The notes beneath the pieces were generated by a model. The model had not been told where the DNA came from, ran no database searches, and saw only the letters and a program-made list of their open reading frames with translations. DNA of 64,000 bases, taken from NCBI GenBank assembly GCA_008015155.1, contig SSFA01000017.1, forward strand, positions 186,001 through 250,000, read 5' to 3'. Numbering within the stretch: the first letter of the stretch is position 1; each line of letters opens with the position of its first letter. This DNA is from Thiothrix sp. Lineage in GTDB: Bacteria; Pseudomonadota; Gammaproteobacteria; Thiotrichales; Thiotrichaceae. Position numbers and translations under genes: made by a program. This document shows positions 24,012-32,086 of this stretch, in pieces.

Positions 24012-24577
24012 GCGACATTTTCCTTATTTTGCGGTTTGGTATAGGCCTGTAATAGCTGAGTCGCTGTCAGCACTCGTCCGTATTCATGATCAGCCATATC
24101 AATAAATTTTGGCAGATTGCTTTGCGTTGCGCTAATCGGCGGCCAAGGTGGTGGTGGCGCATGCCAGCCGCGTTTAGTTTGCATATGCCGACGATCACTT
24201 AAAAAATACTGACGATAAAACGCGCTAGGTATCACTCTAAACAGCGGTCGATAGTTCGGTTTGACTAAATGTTCAGGATAAAACGAAGCGGTAAAATACT
24301 CGGATAGCGGCGTGCAAAAGGCTAAAGTGGTATCGAAATCAAGTAAATAGGGCTGCTCAGCGCCATGCCAGAGCAGTACTACATGATAATCCCAAAATAA
24401 GGGTTCATCGCTCGCTTCTGCCGCGCGTTGGCACAACATGGGAAAACAGTCAGCCTGCGCTGCCATGAAAATCACCTTGCTGTCAGCAAATTCCGCTTGC
24501 TGACATAGAAGCCAGATATTTTCTTCACAATAGCGCGAGTGATAAGCGTAGTTTTCTCGTTGTGGTAAAGGGATCAA
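24008..24577 (-). CDS. Protein N-terminal glutamine amidohydrolase (NTAQ1-like)
   Basis: 189 aa matching eukaryotic NTAQ1 along its length. The catalytic Cys is in SRYCEENIWLLC, His in FWDYHVVLL and Asp in YLLDFDTTL. The tail features SDRRHM, GWHAPPPPWPPI and FIDM also match. NTAQ1 deamidates N-terminal Gln to Glu in the Arg/N-degron pathway. Bacterial copies are uncommon and their targets unknown. It overlaps the VOC gene (4 bp) and the Uma2 gene (4 bp) in one operon. Confidence 0.87.
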   Translation of the reverse strand: MIPLPQRENYAYHSRYCEENIWLLCQQAEFADSKVIFMAAQADCFPMLCQRAAEASDEPLFWDYHVVLLWHGAEQPYLLDFDTTLAFCTPLSEYFTASFYPEHLVKPNYRPLFRVIPSAFYRQYFLSDRRHMQTKRGWHAPPPPWPPISATQSNLPKFIDMADHEYGRVLTATQLLQAYTKPQNKENVA

Positions 24578-25152
24578 ACGACTAAACCCACTTCTTTTTT
24601 AACGCGCCGATAAATATGTTTGACTGTGGTTGTTAGACCAATGGATTCAAACGTCAACATGTCGTCTGCATAAAACGCTTCAACCTGCCAGTTAGTCCGG
24701 CGCCGAAAAATGCGTAAGTAAGGCGTATCTTGAGAAACCACCACATACTCCAGCAGGCTCGCAATGGTAATATAGTTATCGTACTTTTCTTTTAAATCAG
24801 TGCGCTGCGTGGAAGGCGACAGTACCTCGACAATTAGGCAGGGATTATCACGAATATAAGGATTATCCCCTTCATTAGCGGCACAGGACGCCATAATGTC
24901 GGGATAATAAGCAAATTGTTTATCCTGTTGTTTACCGACGACTTTCATATCTGATTGCCACGAGCGGCATTCATCAGGTAGCGCATTTTCGATCAAGCCG
25001 TGTAAGGTGGCTGCAATGGTATTGTGCAATTCACTACCACCCGCCATCGCATAAACCTGCCCATCGACATATTCATAGCGCAACACGCTATCTTGCTCAC
25101 CTGCCAGATATTCATCCAAAGTTAGTGAATCGTGTCTAATGGCCTGTGTCAT
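24574..25152 (-). CDS. Uma2-family putative endonuclease (DUF820)
   Basis: 192 aa. Typical features: LTLDEYLAGEQDSVLRYEYV, GGSELHNTIAATLHGLIE, YYPDIMASC (Asp) and LIVEVLSPSTQRTDLKEKY (Glu, then Lys), a PD-(D/E)xK-like active site. The family is highly multiplied in cyanobacteria and filamentous sulfur bacteria; its function is unclear. It is the first gene of a minus-strand run with NTAQ1 and VOC, all overlapping by 4 bp. Confidence 0.88.
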   Translation of the reverse strand: MTQAIRHDSLTLDEYLAGEQDSVLRYEYVDGQVYAMAGGSELHNTIAATLHGLIENALPDECRSWQSDMKVVGKQQDKQFAYYPDIMASCAANEGDNPYIRDNPCLIVEVLSPSTQRTDLKEKYDNYITIASLLEYVVVSQDTPYLRIFRRRTNWQVEAFYADDMLTFESIGLTTTVKHIYRRVKKEVGLVV

Positions 25153-25227
25153 GATAACTTCCTTAATGAATGCCTATGCTTGCTAGTATAAGCGAAATTA
25201 GTCACTAAAAAGTGCGGCAACGCGACT

Positions 25228-25830
25228 TCAGCAAGGCGGCAAGAATTTCTCAAGCCCTTTTTGGTCTACTTTTTCGCGCAGATCATAATCCTTTAACACC
25301 GGCATATAACCCGTTTCATTGTCTAAGCGTAAGTAGTTACTCAGTAGGATAGGCCCTTCAAGCAATTCGCCTTGATGACAGGCATCAACACTAGCTTCAA
25401 TCGAGCCTTTCACCTTAACTCCTGCGGATTTTTTGGCTTTGAAGGATTCACGGAAGGCTTGGACCCTAGGTAAATCATCAGGATTGATGCGATACGCATA
25501 GAGGTCAAAGCCTTGCTTGGTTTCCGCAGACAGTTCTTTCTGTGCTAGCGAAACAGGGATCGCCTGTAAAATAAAGGTTTCTTTAATAGGCTTAGGCGCA
25601 TTCTCAACTTGCATACTTAAAAACAATTTAGCGCCATTAGGCTGTGGCTTAAGCCAATTCGGCATACGCGCTGCGGTGCGTATCACTTGCGGATCGACCT
25701 GCATAGGATCAGTGGTGGCTAGCTTGTACATGGTTTTTACGGGGATAGCGGTACAGGCACTGAGTAGCAGTGCGCTGAGTAATATCATGAGTTTCGGAGA
25801 GATCATAATCTTGTTTCGCGTAGCCATCAT
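25228..25830 (-). CDS. Putative lipoprotein of unknown function
   Basis: 200 aa. The N-terminal hydrophobic segment ends in a lipobox (LLLSACTAIP), so Cys26 is probably lipidated. The mature part has FILQAIPVSLAQKELSAETK and a C-terminal KFLPPC. Two ATG codons (25830, 25827) are both compatible with AGGA upstream. No recognised domain; a conserved proteobacterial lipoprotein type is likely. Confidence 0.75.
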   Translation of the reverse strand: MMATRNKIMISPKLMILLSALLLSACTAIPVKTMYKLATTDPMQVDPQVIRTAARMPNWLKPQPNGAKLFLSMQVENAPKPIKETFILQAIPVSLAQKELSAETKQGFDLYAYRINPDDLPRVQAFRESFKAKKSAGVKVKGSIEASVDACHQGELLEGPILLSNYLRLDNETGYMPVLKDYDLREKVDQKGLEKFLPPC

Positions 25831-25906
25831 TTCATCCTGTTAGATTTGCAAAAATTATCGTAATACAATAATATTTTAAAATGCAAATTTAATTTCCGGA
25901 GCCATT

Positions 25907-26437
25907 ATGACTAGCTTTAACCCAAGCATGGCGCGTTGCCTTGCTTTCATCACGCAAGCTTTGGCCGTGGTTTGTTTGCTAGCGAATATGCTAGGGTGGT
26001 TTATTCCAGAGTCGGCGGAGCTGATAGCGCGCACGATTACTGCTTTAACTCACGAAACTATCACTTTAAGTACTCGCGCTTTGCTGGGTGGCTGGCTGAT
26101 TTCTACCTTGCAACTGAGCGTCTTAGCAGTGGGATTGTGGGCTATGGCTAAGGTATTTCGGCTCTTTGCTGCGGGTGATTATTTGCACCCCGCCATCGGT
26201 CAGTATGTGCAGCGTTTCGGCAAAACCTTAGTGCTTTTTGGTGTACTGAGTCCTCTCCTACGCACACTATTAGTCCTCATCATCACTTTGGATAATCCAA
26301 AAGGGGAGCAGTTGCTTAAAATCACCTTTATCTCCACGGATTTAGTGGTGGTCTTAATTGGCGTACTGTTGATGATGCTGGGTTTAGCCTTAAAGCAAGC
26401 GGCGGTGATTGCCGAAGAAAACCGCCAGATTGTGTGA
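25907..26437 (+). CDS. DUF2975 membrane protein
   Basis: 176 aa with four hydrophobic segments. The phrase FRLFAAGDYLHPAIGQYVQR, then FGKTLVLFGVLSPLLRTLLV is typical of DUF2975. Such genes are almost always followed by a small XRE regulator, as here (stop and next ORF adjoin). Role unknown. Confidence 0.85.
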   Translation: MTSFNPSMARCLAFITQALAVVCLLANMLGWFIPESAELIARTITALTHETITLSTRALLGGWLISTLQLSVLAVGLWAMAKVFRLFAAGDYLHPAIGQYVQRFGKTLVLFGVLSPLLRTLLVLIITLDNPKGEQLLKITFISTDLVVVLIGVLLMMLGLALKQAAVIAEENRQIV

Positions 26438-26442
26438 AGCTT

Positions 26443-26661
26443 ATGCCAATTATAGTTAATCTGGATGTGATGCTTGCAAAGCGCAAAATGCGCTCGAAAG
26501 AGTTAGCCGAACGCATTGGTATTACTGAGCAGAATGTGTCCTTGCTCAAATCGGGCAAAGTTAAGGGGATGCGCTTTGAGACCTTGGAGAAAATTTGCGA
26601 GGTCTTGGATTGTCAGCCGGGGGATATTTTGGTGTTTGAGCGTGACACAAACTCAAAGTAA
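26443..26661 (+). CDS. XRE/Cro-type helix-turn-helix regulator (YozG-like)
   Basis: 72 aa from the ATG at 26443; the ORF track begins at an upstream GTG (26434) that overlaps the DUF2975 stop. IIVNLDVMLAKRKMRSKELA, then ERIGITEQNVSLLKSGKVKG and LEKICEVLDCQPGDIL form a compact HTH domain found next to DUF2975. Confidence 0.88.
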   Translation: MPIIVNLDVMLAKRKMRSKELAERIGITEQNVSLLKSGKVKGMRFETLEKICEVLDCQPGDILVFERDTNSK

Positions 26662-26692
26662 GCGCTTGATAGCAATTTAGGAGAGCGCACAC

Positions 26693-27832
26693 ATGGTTTT
26701 CGTTTTAGGGATAATTTTTGCCTTAGTAATCGGTGTTGTTTACTTAGGCTATCGTTTGCAACATACCAGCGATCAAGGGGATTTAGCCGCTGCTATTGAG
26801 CGTGAAGTACAAAAAGCGACTCGCCATTTTGAGTGTGGAGGCTTAGTAGTCGGGGTTTATAAAGAGGGCAAAACCTTGTTCAAAGGGCTTGGTTCTATTC
26901 ATCCCGATAACCCCGTTGCTCCCACGGCTGATAGCCTGTTTCAAATCGGTTCCGTCAGCAAATTATTCACCGCCAGTACCTTACAGATTTTATGTGATGA
27001 AGGCGTATTAAGCCTAGATGACACCCTAGACCAGCATTTAGGCAAACACCTTCCCTTAGCGTCTCCGGTGAAACACCTTACCTTGCGCCAATTAGCCACG
27101 CATACGGCTGGTTTTCCAAGTGTCCCCCAAGCACTGATGCAAAAACTAAGCAGCAAAGTAGCCCAGCAGCAGCTCATGGATAATCCTTATAAGGAGTTAG
27201 AGCTAGCCGATATTTGGGCTTATTTGCAAAATCCGGTGGATCTTAAAAAAACAGGGCAGTTTGAGTATTCAAATTATGGCATGGGTTTATTAGGGCATAT
27301 CTTGGAGCAAGCTTCTGGACAAGGTTTAGCCGATTTGGTGAGTGCAAAAATCTTTCAACCCCTGCAAATGAAGCATAGCGGCATGGATTTAAACCATGAA
27401 GCACCTAGCCAGATCATGCAGGGTTACACAGATAAAGGTTGTAAACAGGCGCAAATGTGGACCTTTCCAGTATTAGCCGGAGCCGGTGCTTTTTACTCAA
27501 ACGCTCAGGATTTAGTACGCTTTATTCAAGCTAATCTAGCTAGCAATACTCATTTATCCTTGAGTTTGCAAAAAACACATGCCCCGCAAATGAGCGGTAA
27601 AACAGGTTTGGGGTGGATGCAAGCCAATGCGTTGGATCGATTGGTCGGGAATCGGCACATCCTTTGGCACAATGGACGAGTTGGCGGCTTTGCTGCTTAT
27701 CTGGCATTTGATCAACAACAGCAGCTGGGCGTAGTGATATTATCCAGTCGTTCGGGTGATTTGAATATGCTAGGCATGATGTTAATGCGCCAACTGCGTA
27801 CTCAGTCATGGAAAGAACCAGCGAGCGTTTAA
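26693..27832 (+). CDS. Class C beta-lactamase-fold serine hydrolase
   Basis: 379 aa. A signal anchor (VFVLGIIFALVIGVVYLGYR) precedes the catalytic domain. SVSK (near residue 88) is the SxxK nucleophile, YSNYG the YxN motif, and a late WHNGRVGGF replaces KTG with HNG, as in esterase/peptidase-type members. SD AGGAG is present. The membrane-anchored periplasmic enzyme acts on an unknown amide or ester, perhaps peptidoglycan-derived. Confidence 0.88.
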   Translation: MVFVLGIIFALVIGVVYLGYRLQHTSDQGDLAAAIEREVQKATRHFECGGLVVGVYKEGKTLFKGLGSIHPDNPVAPTADSLFQIGSVSKLFTASTLQILCDEGVLSLDDTLDQHLGKHLPLASPVKHLTLRQLATHTAGFPSVPQALMQKLSSKVAQQQLMDNPYKELELADIWAYLQNPVDLKKTGQFEYSNYGMGLLGHILEQASGQGLADLVSAKIFQPLQMKHSGMDLNHEAPSQIMQGYTDKGCKQAQMWTFPVLAGAGAFYSNAQDLVRFIQANLASNTHLSLSLQKTHAPQMSGKTGLGWMQANALDRLVGNRHILWHNGRVGGFAAYLAFDQQQQLGVVILSSRSGDLNMLGMMLMRQLRTQSWKEPASV

Positions 27833-27836
27833 ACTA

Positions 27837-28415
27837 TTATAAAGTTTGATCCGGTTCTAAAAGCTGCAAACTCACCGCCCGACACGCCTCCAATAAATCG
27901 CTAGTGATTTGCTCATCATCCAAGGCACGTCCAATCGCGACCCCACCAATCATCAATACGGAGGCAGCAATACAAGCCAAACGCTCACGCTTTTCGTCAG
28001 TACCTAAATGCTCTAAACCTTGTAATAGACCTTTATACACTTCGGTATAAGTACTTCTGACTTGCTGTTCACGTTGGCTAATATCACTGACTAAAAAAGC
28101 CAAAGCACAGGGCATGTCCCTACCTTTTATATGATCGGGGTGCAAATAGCCTTCGATCAGACGCTCTATCGAAACACCCGCAGTTAATTCCGCGCGATAA
28201 AACCGAAAGCGCTCTTTGGAAGCATATTGAATCGCGGCAGCATACAAACTGCTTTTATCCGCGAAGTGACTATAAAACGCACCACGGGTCAGACCCGCCT
28301 CCGCCATCACTTGATCAATCGACACGCCCTCGTAACCATTCTTAGTAAATAATTGGGCAGCACTGTTGAGGATACGTTCGCGGGTTTGCGGTTTATGCGT
28401 GGCAGGATAAGGCAT
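27837..28415 (-). CDS. TetR/AcrR-family regulator
   Basis: 192 aa. HTH region RERILNSAAQLFTKNGYEGV, SIDQVMAEAGLTRGAFYSHF. This opening is typical of regulators with Cys-sensitive or drug/thiol ligands (GRGDMPCALAFL, like NemR/AcrR variants). It diverges from the MAPEG gene across a 26-bp palindrome, probably its operator. Confidence 0.9.
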   Translation of the reverse strand: MPYPATHKPQTRERILNSAAQLFTKNGYEGVSIDQVMAEAGLTRGAFYSHFADKSSLYAAAIQYASKERFRFYRAELTAGVSIERLIEGYLHPDHIKGRDMPCALAFLVSDISQREQQVRSTYTEVYKGLLQGLEHLGTDEKRERLACIAASVLMIGGVAIGRALDDEQITSDLLEACRAVSLQLLEPDQTL

Positions 28416-28420
28416 ACTGG

Positions 28421-28446
28421 CAAAATATGTTGTTGATCATATTTTG
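28421..28446. promoter_or_regulatory. Palindromic operator between tetR and the MAPEG gene
   Basis: CAAAATATG and CATATTTTG flank an 8-bp centre (TTGTTGAT), giving perfect 9-bp arms, 5 bp upstream of the regulator start and 42 bp upstream of the divergent MAPEG start. The size and position fit a TetR dimer site controlling both genes. Confidence 0.7.
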
Positions 28447-28487
28447 TATCGTATTAGGATAGCGCCTTTAATCCAAGGAAAATAAGC

Positions 28488-28907
28488 ATGCAATCGTTTG
28501 CTATTCTGTATCCCGCCTTTGCAATGGCTTTGCTCACAATGGGTGTTGCGATTTGGCTTTTGATGGTGCGCATCAAAGCTTACAAAGCTAACGAGCTAAA
28601 GCCTGCGTATTTTAAGCTTAATCAAGGTGAGGTGCCGGTCTATGCCAAACAAGCGGAGCAACACTATGAAAACTTGTTTGAAATGCCAGTCTTGTTTTAT
28701 GTGGTGCTGATATTAGCCTTTGTCACCCAAACTGCCAGTATAGGCTTAGTTTTTCTGGCTTGGGCGTATGTAGCAGCGCGCGCAGCCCATACTTATGTTC
28801 ATTTAGGCTCTAATAAACTTTTAAAGCGCCGTAATGTATTTCTGGTGAGCTTTGTGATTTTATTAGTGATGTGGCTTTGGGTATTGTTCGCTTTATGGCT
28901 GCATTGA
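28488..28907 (+). CDS. MAPEG-family membrane protein
   Basis: 139 aa with four hydrophobic segments. The MAPEG signature is visible: KQAEQHYENLFEMPVLFYVV (ExxxNxxE-type) and YVAARAAHTYVHLGSNKLLK. The family includes microsomal glutathione transferases and small eicosanoid enzymes; the bacterial role is often detoxification. Probably repressed by the divergent TetR regulator. Confidence 0.88.
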   Translation: MQSFAILYPAFAMALLTMGVAIWLLMVRIKAYKANELKPAYFKLNQGEVPVYAKQAEQHYENLFEMPVLFYVVLILAFVTQTASIGLVFLAWAYVAARAAHTYVHLGSNKLLKRRNVFLVSFVILLVMWLWVLFALWLH

Positions 28908-28916
28908 TTTCTTTGA

Positions 28917-28942
28917 AATAGGCTGTAAGCAACCAGCCTATT
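28917..28942. terminator. Hairpin between convergent genes
   Basis: AATAGGCTG and CAGCCTATT form a perfect 9-bp stem with an 8-nt loop between the MAPEG stop and the end of the TPR gene. It can serve both directions; the T-rich tail is poor. Confidence 0.55.
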
Positions 28943-28960
28943 CAAGTTTGGCTTTTAGCC

Positions 28961-29710
28961 TTAAGTCTGTTGTTCAGCCTTTAAAAAGCTCTCGGCTTGT
29001 TTGATCCACTCGCTTTCTTTCTGACGATAGTATTTGGGTGAGCGCCGCGCACGGAGTTGCATTTCCTCTAACAATTGCCGCGCTTGATGAGTTTGGCCTT
29101 GTTGCTGCAATAATTGTGCATATCGCCAACGCGCTTCTTCACCCGGAAACGTGGTGACTAAGGCTTGATACTCTTCCAAAGCACGCACCGGATTACCAGC
29201 TGCTTCTAAGGCGCGTGCGTAGAGTAAATGCCCATCGTGAGAGCGAAACTGTGGATGTTTGGTGATTAACTCATCCAAGGTTGCCACCGTCGCCTGTGGC
29301 TGATTAGCTCCAAATTGCGCCTGAGCTAGTTTTAAATAAATATCTGGCTCATCATGCCCATTGCGAATACAGCGTTCCAAAAGCGGAATCGCATCAGTGA
29401 AAAAGCCCGCTTCAATACATTCATCAGCCAATTTGATGCGATTTTCGATGGTATCTGCTAAATCTAATTCATCTTTGCGTTTGCGTAATTCGCGTTCAGG
29501 ATCAAGCGCTTTGAGTAATTGATTACTGGCGCGGCGTACAGTGCGGCTATTGCCCATGTCAGGCAACACTTGGGTAAAGAAATAAACTGCGCAACCCAAT
29601 AAGGGTAAAAACGCAATAATATAAATCCAAAAAGTTTCACGGCCTGTGCGCACCACATGAATCGCAAAACCTATTTGGATTAAAATGACTAAAATCGCAA
29701 GAATGGGCAT
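28961..29710 (-). CDS. Membrane-anchored TPR protein with a PLDc_N-like start
   Basis: 249 aa. Two N-terminal TM helices (ILAILVILIQIGFAIHVV; FWIYIIAFLPLLGCAVYFFT) resemble the PLDc_N domain. A tetratricopeptide region follows (ECIEAGFFTDAIPLLERCIR; QAQFGANQPQATVATLDELI; ALEAAGNPVRALEEYQALVT). It is a scaffold protein facing the cytoplasm. Partner unknown. Confidence 0.82.
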   Translation of the reverse strand: MPILAILVILIQIGFAIHVVRTGRETFWIYIIAFLPLLGCAVYFFTQVLPDMGNSRTVRRASNQLLKALDPERELRKRKDELDLADTIENRIKLADECIEAGFFTDAIPLLERCIRNGHDEPDIYLKLAQAQFGANQPQATVATLDELITKHPQFRSHDGHLLYARALEAAGNPVRALEEYQALVTTFPGEEARWRYAQLLQQQGQTHQARQLLEEMQLRARRSPKYYRQKESEWIKQAESFLKAEQQT

Positions 29711-29777
29711 GGTTTTCTCCCTTATAGTTAGACTGAGAAAACCGAGTATAGATGAGTCTTCTGAATTTTTGGCTTAA

Positions 29778-30272
29778 CTAGCATGGGAATATTGCCAAGT
29801 CACTTTTGCCACTTGCAAGCTGTTGTTCAAGGCGCAGAGTTTGCGATTGAGGAATATAACCAAGCATGTGCTCGGCAATTAACTGAAAATCACTCTCTGA
29901 AATTTCTAAATGCCCATAGCGAAACGTATAGCCCCATTTGCTTTTATCTTTAATAAAATTAAGGTCTTGAATTAATGGTCGAATTGCTGTGGGCTTAGCA
30001 TCAGGTATAAATTGAATATCGCGCCGAAAGGGAATAAAGCTGGGGGACATTGCAAATTCATATACTTCTGCTCCTAGCACTTCACCAATGGCGGTAAATT
30101 GCTGGCAAGGACTATTGCTTTCAAATTCCTGTTTAGGCGAATAATAAATAATCCAATCGCCTTGTTGCATGCGTCTTAAAGGCTGAGCTTTGCCATGACA
30201 TAGCTGACAAAATCCGCCTTTCACCCCACGCTCCACATGATTTTTTGAAGCCACACCTATCCAATAACGCAT
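29778..30272 (-). CDS. EVE-domain (PUA-like) protein
   Basis: 164 aa. RYWIGVASKNHVERGVKGGF, CQLCHGKAQPLRRMQQGDWI and IYYSPKQEF are characteristic of the EVE domain, related to YTH and PUA, that reads modified bases in DNA or RNA. EVE proteins often sit near restriction or defence genes; none is adjacent here. Confidence 0.87.
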   Translation of the reverse strand: MRYWIGVASKNHVERGVKGGFCQLCHGKAQPLRRMQQGDWIIYYSPKQEFESNSPCQQFTAIGEVLGAEVYEFAMSPSFIPFRRDIQFIPDAKPTAIRPLIQDLNFIKDKSKWGYTFRYGHLEISESDFQLIAEHMLGYIPQSQTLRLEQQLASGKSDLAIFPC

Positions 30273-30519
30273 GATTTTGCTCGCAGGAAAAAGAAATGAG
30301 TTTAGGACAGTGCTACTGACAACTTGATGTCAGTTAGATAAAAATCGCGGCAGAAAACACTAATAAATTTGGAAAGGCGTCTATTGTATGATCCGATGGT
30401 GCATCAAAATAATGTTTTTAAGTTGGATGTGAGCTAGTTGTAAGTTTCGTTTAGTTCAGTAGACTCAGCAACCAAGGCTTAGCTCAGCTTACTTTAGGGA
30501 TAATTATTACAAGGAGGGA

Positions 30520-30783
30520 TTGATGTCACCTACCATTCAAACTTTGTTGATTGGTTTTATCAGCTTAGCCGTTTTAGCTGGATCAGGTTATTTGCTGGGC
30601 AAGTCACAGGGTTTGCGTTATGCCTTGTATGGTTTCTGGGGCCTGTGGTTAGCTTATTGTATTTGGCACTTAACGGTGGGTTTAAGTCATGGCTATTCCT
30701 TGGCAACTGAGCTAGGGTTTTTAGTTTTGAACTATGCTTTGCCTGCCGTTCTAGCCTTAGGTCTATTTAAAAAATGGGGCTAG
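30520..30783 (+). CDS. Small membrane protein, 87 aa
   Basis: Strong SD (AGGAGGG) and three hydrophobic segments (IQTLLIGFISLAVLAGSGYL; GLWLAYCIWHLTVGLS; LNYALPAVLALGLF). It precedes the LtrA gene in the same direction. The ~250 bp upstream hold only a small inverted repeat (ACTGACA/TGTCAGT at 30315-30334). Family not recognised. Confidence 0.7.
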   Translation: MMSPTIQTLLIGFISLAVLAGSGYLLGKSQGLRYALYGFWGLWLAYCIWHLTVGLSHGYSLATELGFLVLNYALPAVLALGLFKKWG

Positions 30784-30837
30784 TCTTTAAGAGGTCTAGC
30801 TCTTTAATAAACAAATTATTTTCTGTTGAGTCATGCT

Positions 30838-32031
30838 ATGTCTGAATTAACCGACATGAATCCTAAGCCGCATCAGCCTTATCAAGCCTTAAAAATGATG
30901 AGTGGACGTTTACCGCATGAGCATAAGCGGGTAGCCACTACCTTAGAGTTGTTTTTCGATCTAATTTTTGTAGTGGCAATTGCTTTGAATGCTGCAGAGT
31001 TGCATCACGCAATCACTGAAAACCATTTGGGACATGGCGTCTTGGCTTACCTCATGGTGTTTATTGCCATTTGGTGGGCTTGGATGAATTTCACTTGGTT
31101 CGCCTCAGCCTTTGATACGGATGATGTACCTTATCGCTTAGTGGTTTTTGTGCAAATGGCGGGTGCTCTGATTATTGCCGCAGGTGTTCCAAATGCGTTT
31201 GAAGGGCATTGGGCTATTTTGACAATGGGCTATGTGGTTATGCGGATTGCTTCTATTAGCCAATGGTTACGCGCTGCCCAACAAGCGCCACAATGGCGAC
31301 AAACCGCCCGCCGTTATGCCTTAGGTATAACTATCGTGCAACTAGGCTGGGTAGGTCTACTCTTTTTACCCCAAAGCTGGGGCGTTTATCCTTTCTTTAT
31401 TATGATTCTAGCTGAGTTTACCGTACCAATGTGGGCTGAAAAAGCTGGGATGACGCCGTGGCATCCGCATCATATTGCTGAGCGTTACGGTTTATTTACT
31501 ATTATCGTGTTGGGTGAGTCGATTTTAGCTGCAGTTATTGCTGTGCAAAAAGTTGCTACAGCAGAGTCTATGACGACAAATTTACTGCTATTTTGCATAG
31601 GTGCTTTATTGATCGTTTTTTGTATGTGGTGGATTTATTTTGAAGATGAGGTGGGTGACCATTTAAGAGATTACAAAACGGCTTTTTATTGGGGCTACGG
31701 GCATTATTTTATTTTTGCTGCGGCAGCAGCAGTGGGGGCGGGTTTAGCCGCTCAGGTTGATTTTCATACGGGTACTTCGCATAGTCCTATTTTGATAGTT
31801 GGTTATGCTTTAGCACTTCCTGTAGCACTATTCTTAATGATGCTATGGCTGATTCATAAACGAGTGAGCCACGCACGGGGTGCATGGGTTTATCCACTCG
31901 CGGCTGCATTGATTTTAATAATTCCTTGGTTGCCTGGCTCGAATACCATGCAGATTGGCTTGATTTTAGCAGCAGCGATCGGTAGCCGGTTAATGCTGTG
32001 TCGGGTGAGTCGAGCAAGCGTCCCGGTCTAA
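30838..32031 (+). CDS. Low-temperature-requirement protein A (LtrA) family
   Basis: 397 aa from the ATG at 30838. LtrA features: TTLELFFDLIFVVAIALNAA, WAWMNFTWFASAFDTDDVPY, HIAERYGLFTIIVLGESILA. About ten TM segments. Listeria LtrA affects growth in the cold; the biochemical role is unknown. It stands between an 87-aa membrane protein and a protease gene. Confidence 0.9.
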   Translation: MSELTDMNPKPHQPYQALKMMSGRLPHEHKRVATTLELFFDLIFVVAIALNAAELHHAITENHLGHGVLAYLMVFIAIWWAWMNFTWFASAFDTDDVPYRLVVFVQMAGALIIAAGVPNAFEGHWAILTMGYVVMRIASISQWLRAAQQAPQWRQTARRYALGITIVQLGWVGLLFLPQSWGVYPFFIMILAEFTVPMWAEKAGMTPWHPHHIAERYGLFTIIVLGESILAAVIAVQKVATAESMTTNLLLFCIGALLIVFCMWWIYFEDEVGDHLRDYKTAFYWGYGHYFIFAAAAAVGAGLAAQVDFHTGTSHSPILIVGYALALPVALFLMMLWLIHKRVSHARGAWVYPLAAALILIIPWLPGSNTMQIGLILAAAIGSRLMLCRVSRASVPV

Positions 32032-32086
32032 GCACTAGCTTAATAAAAAGGCTAAGTTTTATCTTCTAAGCTAGATATGGGGGCAT

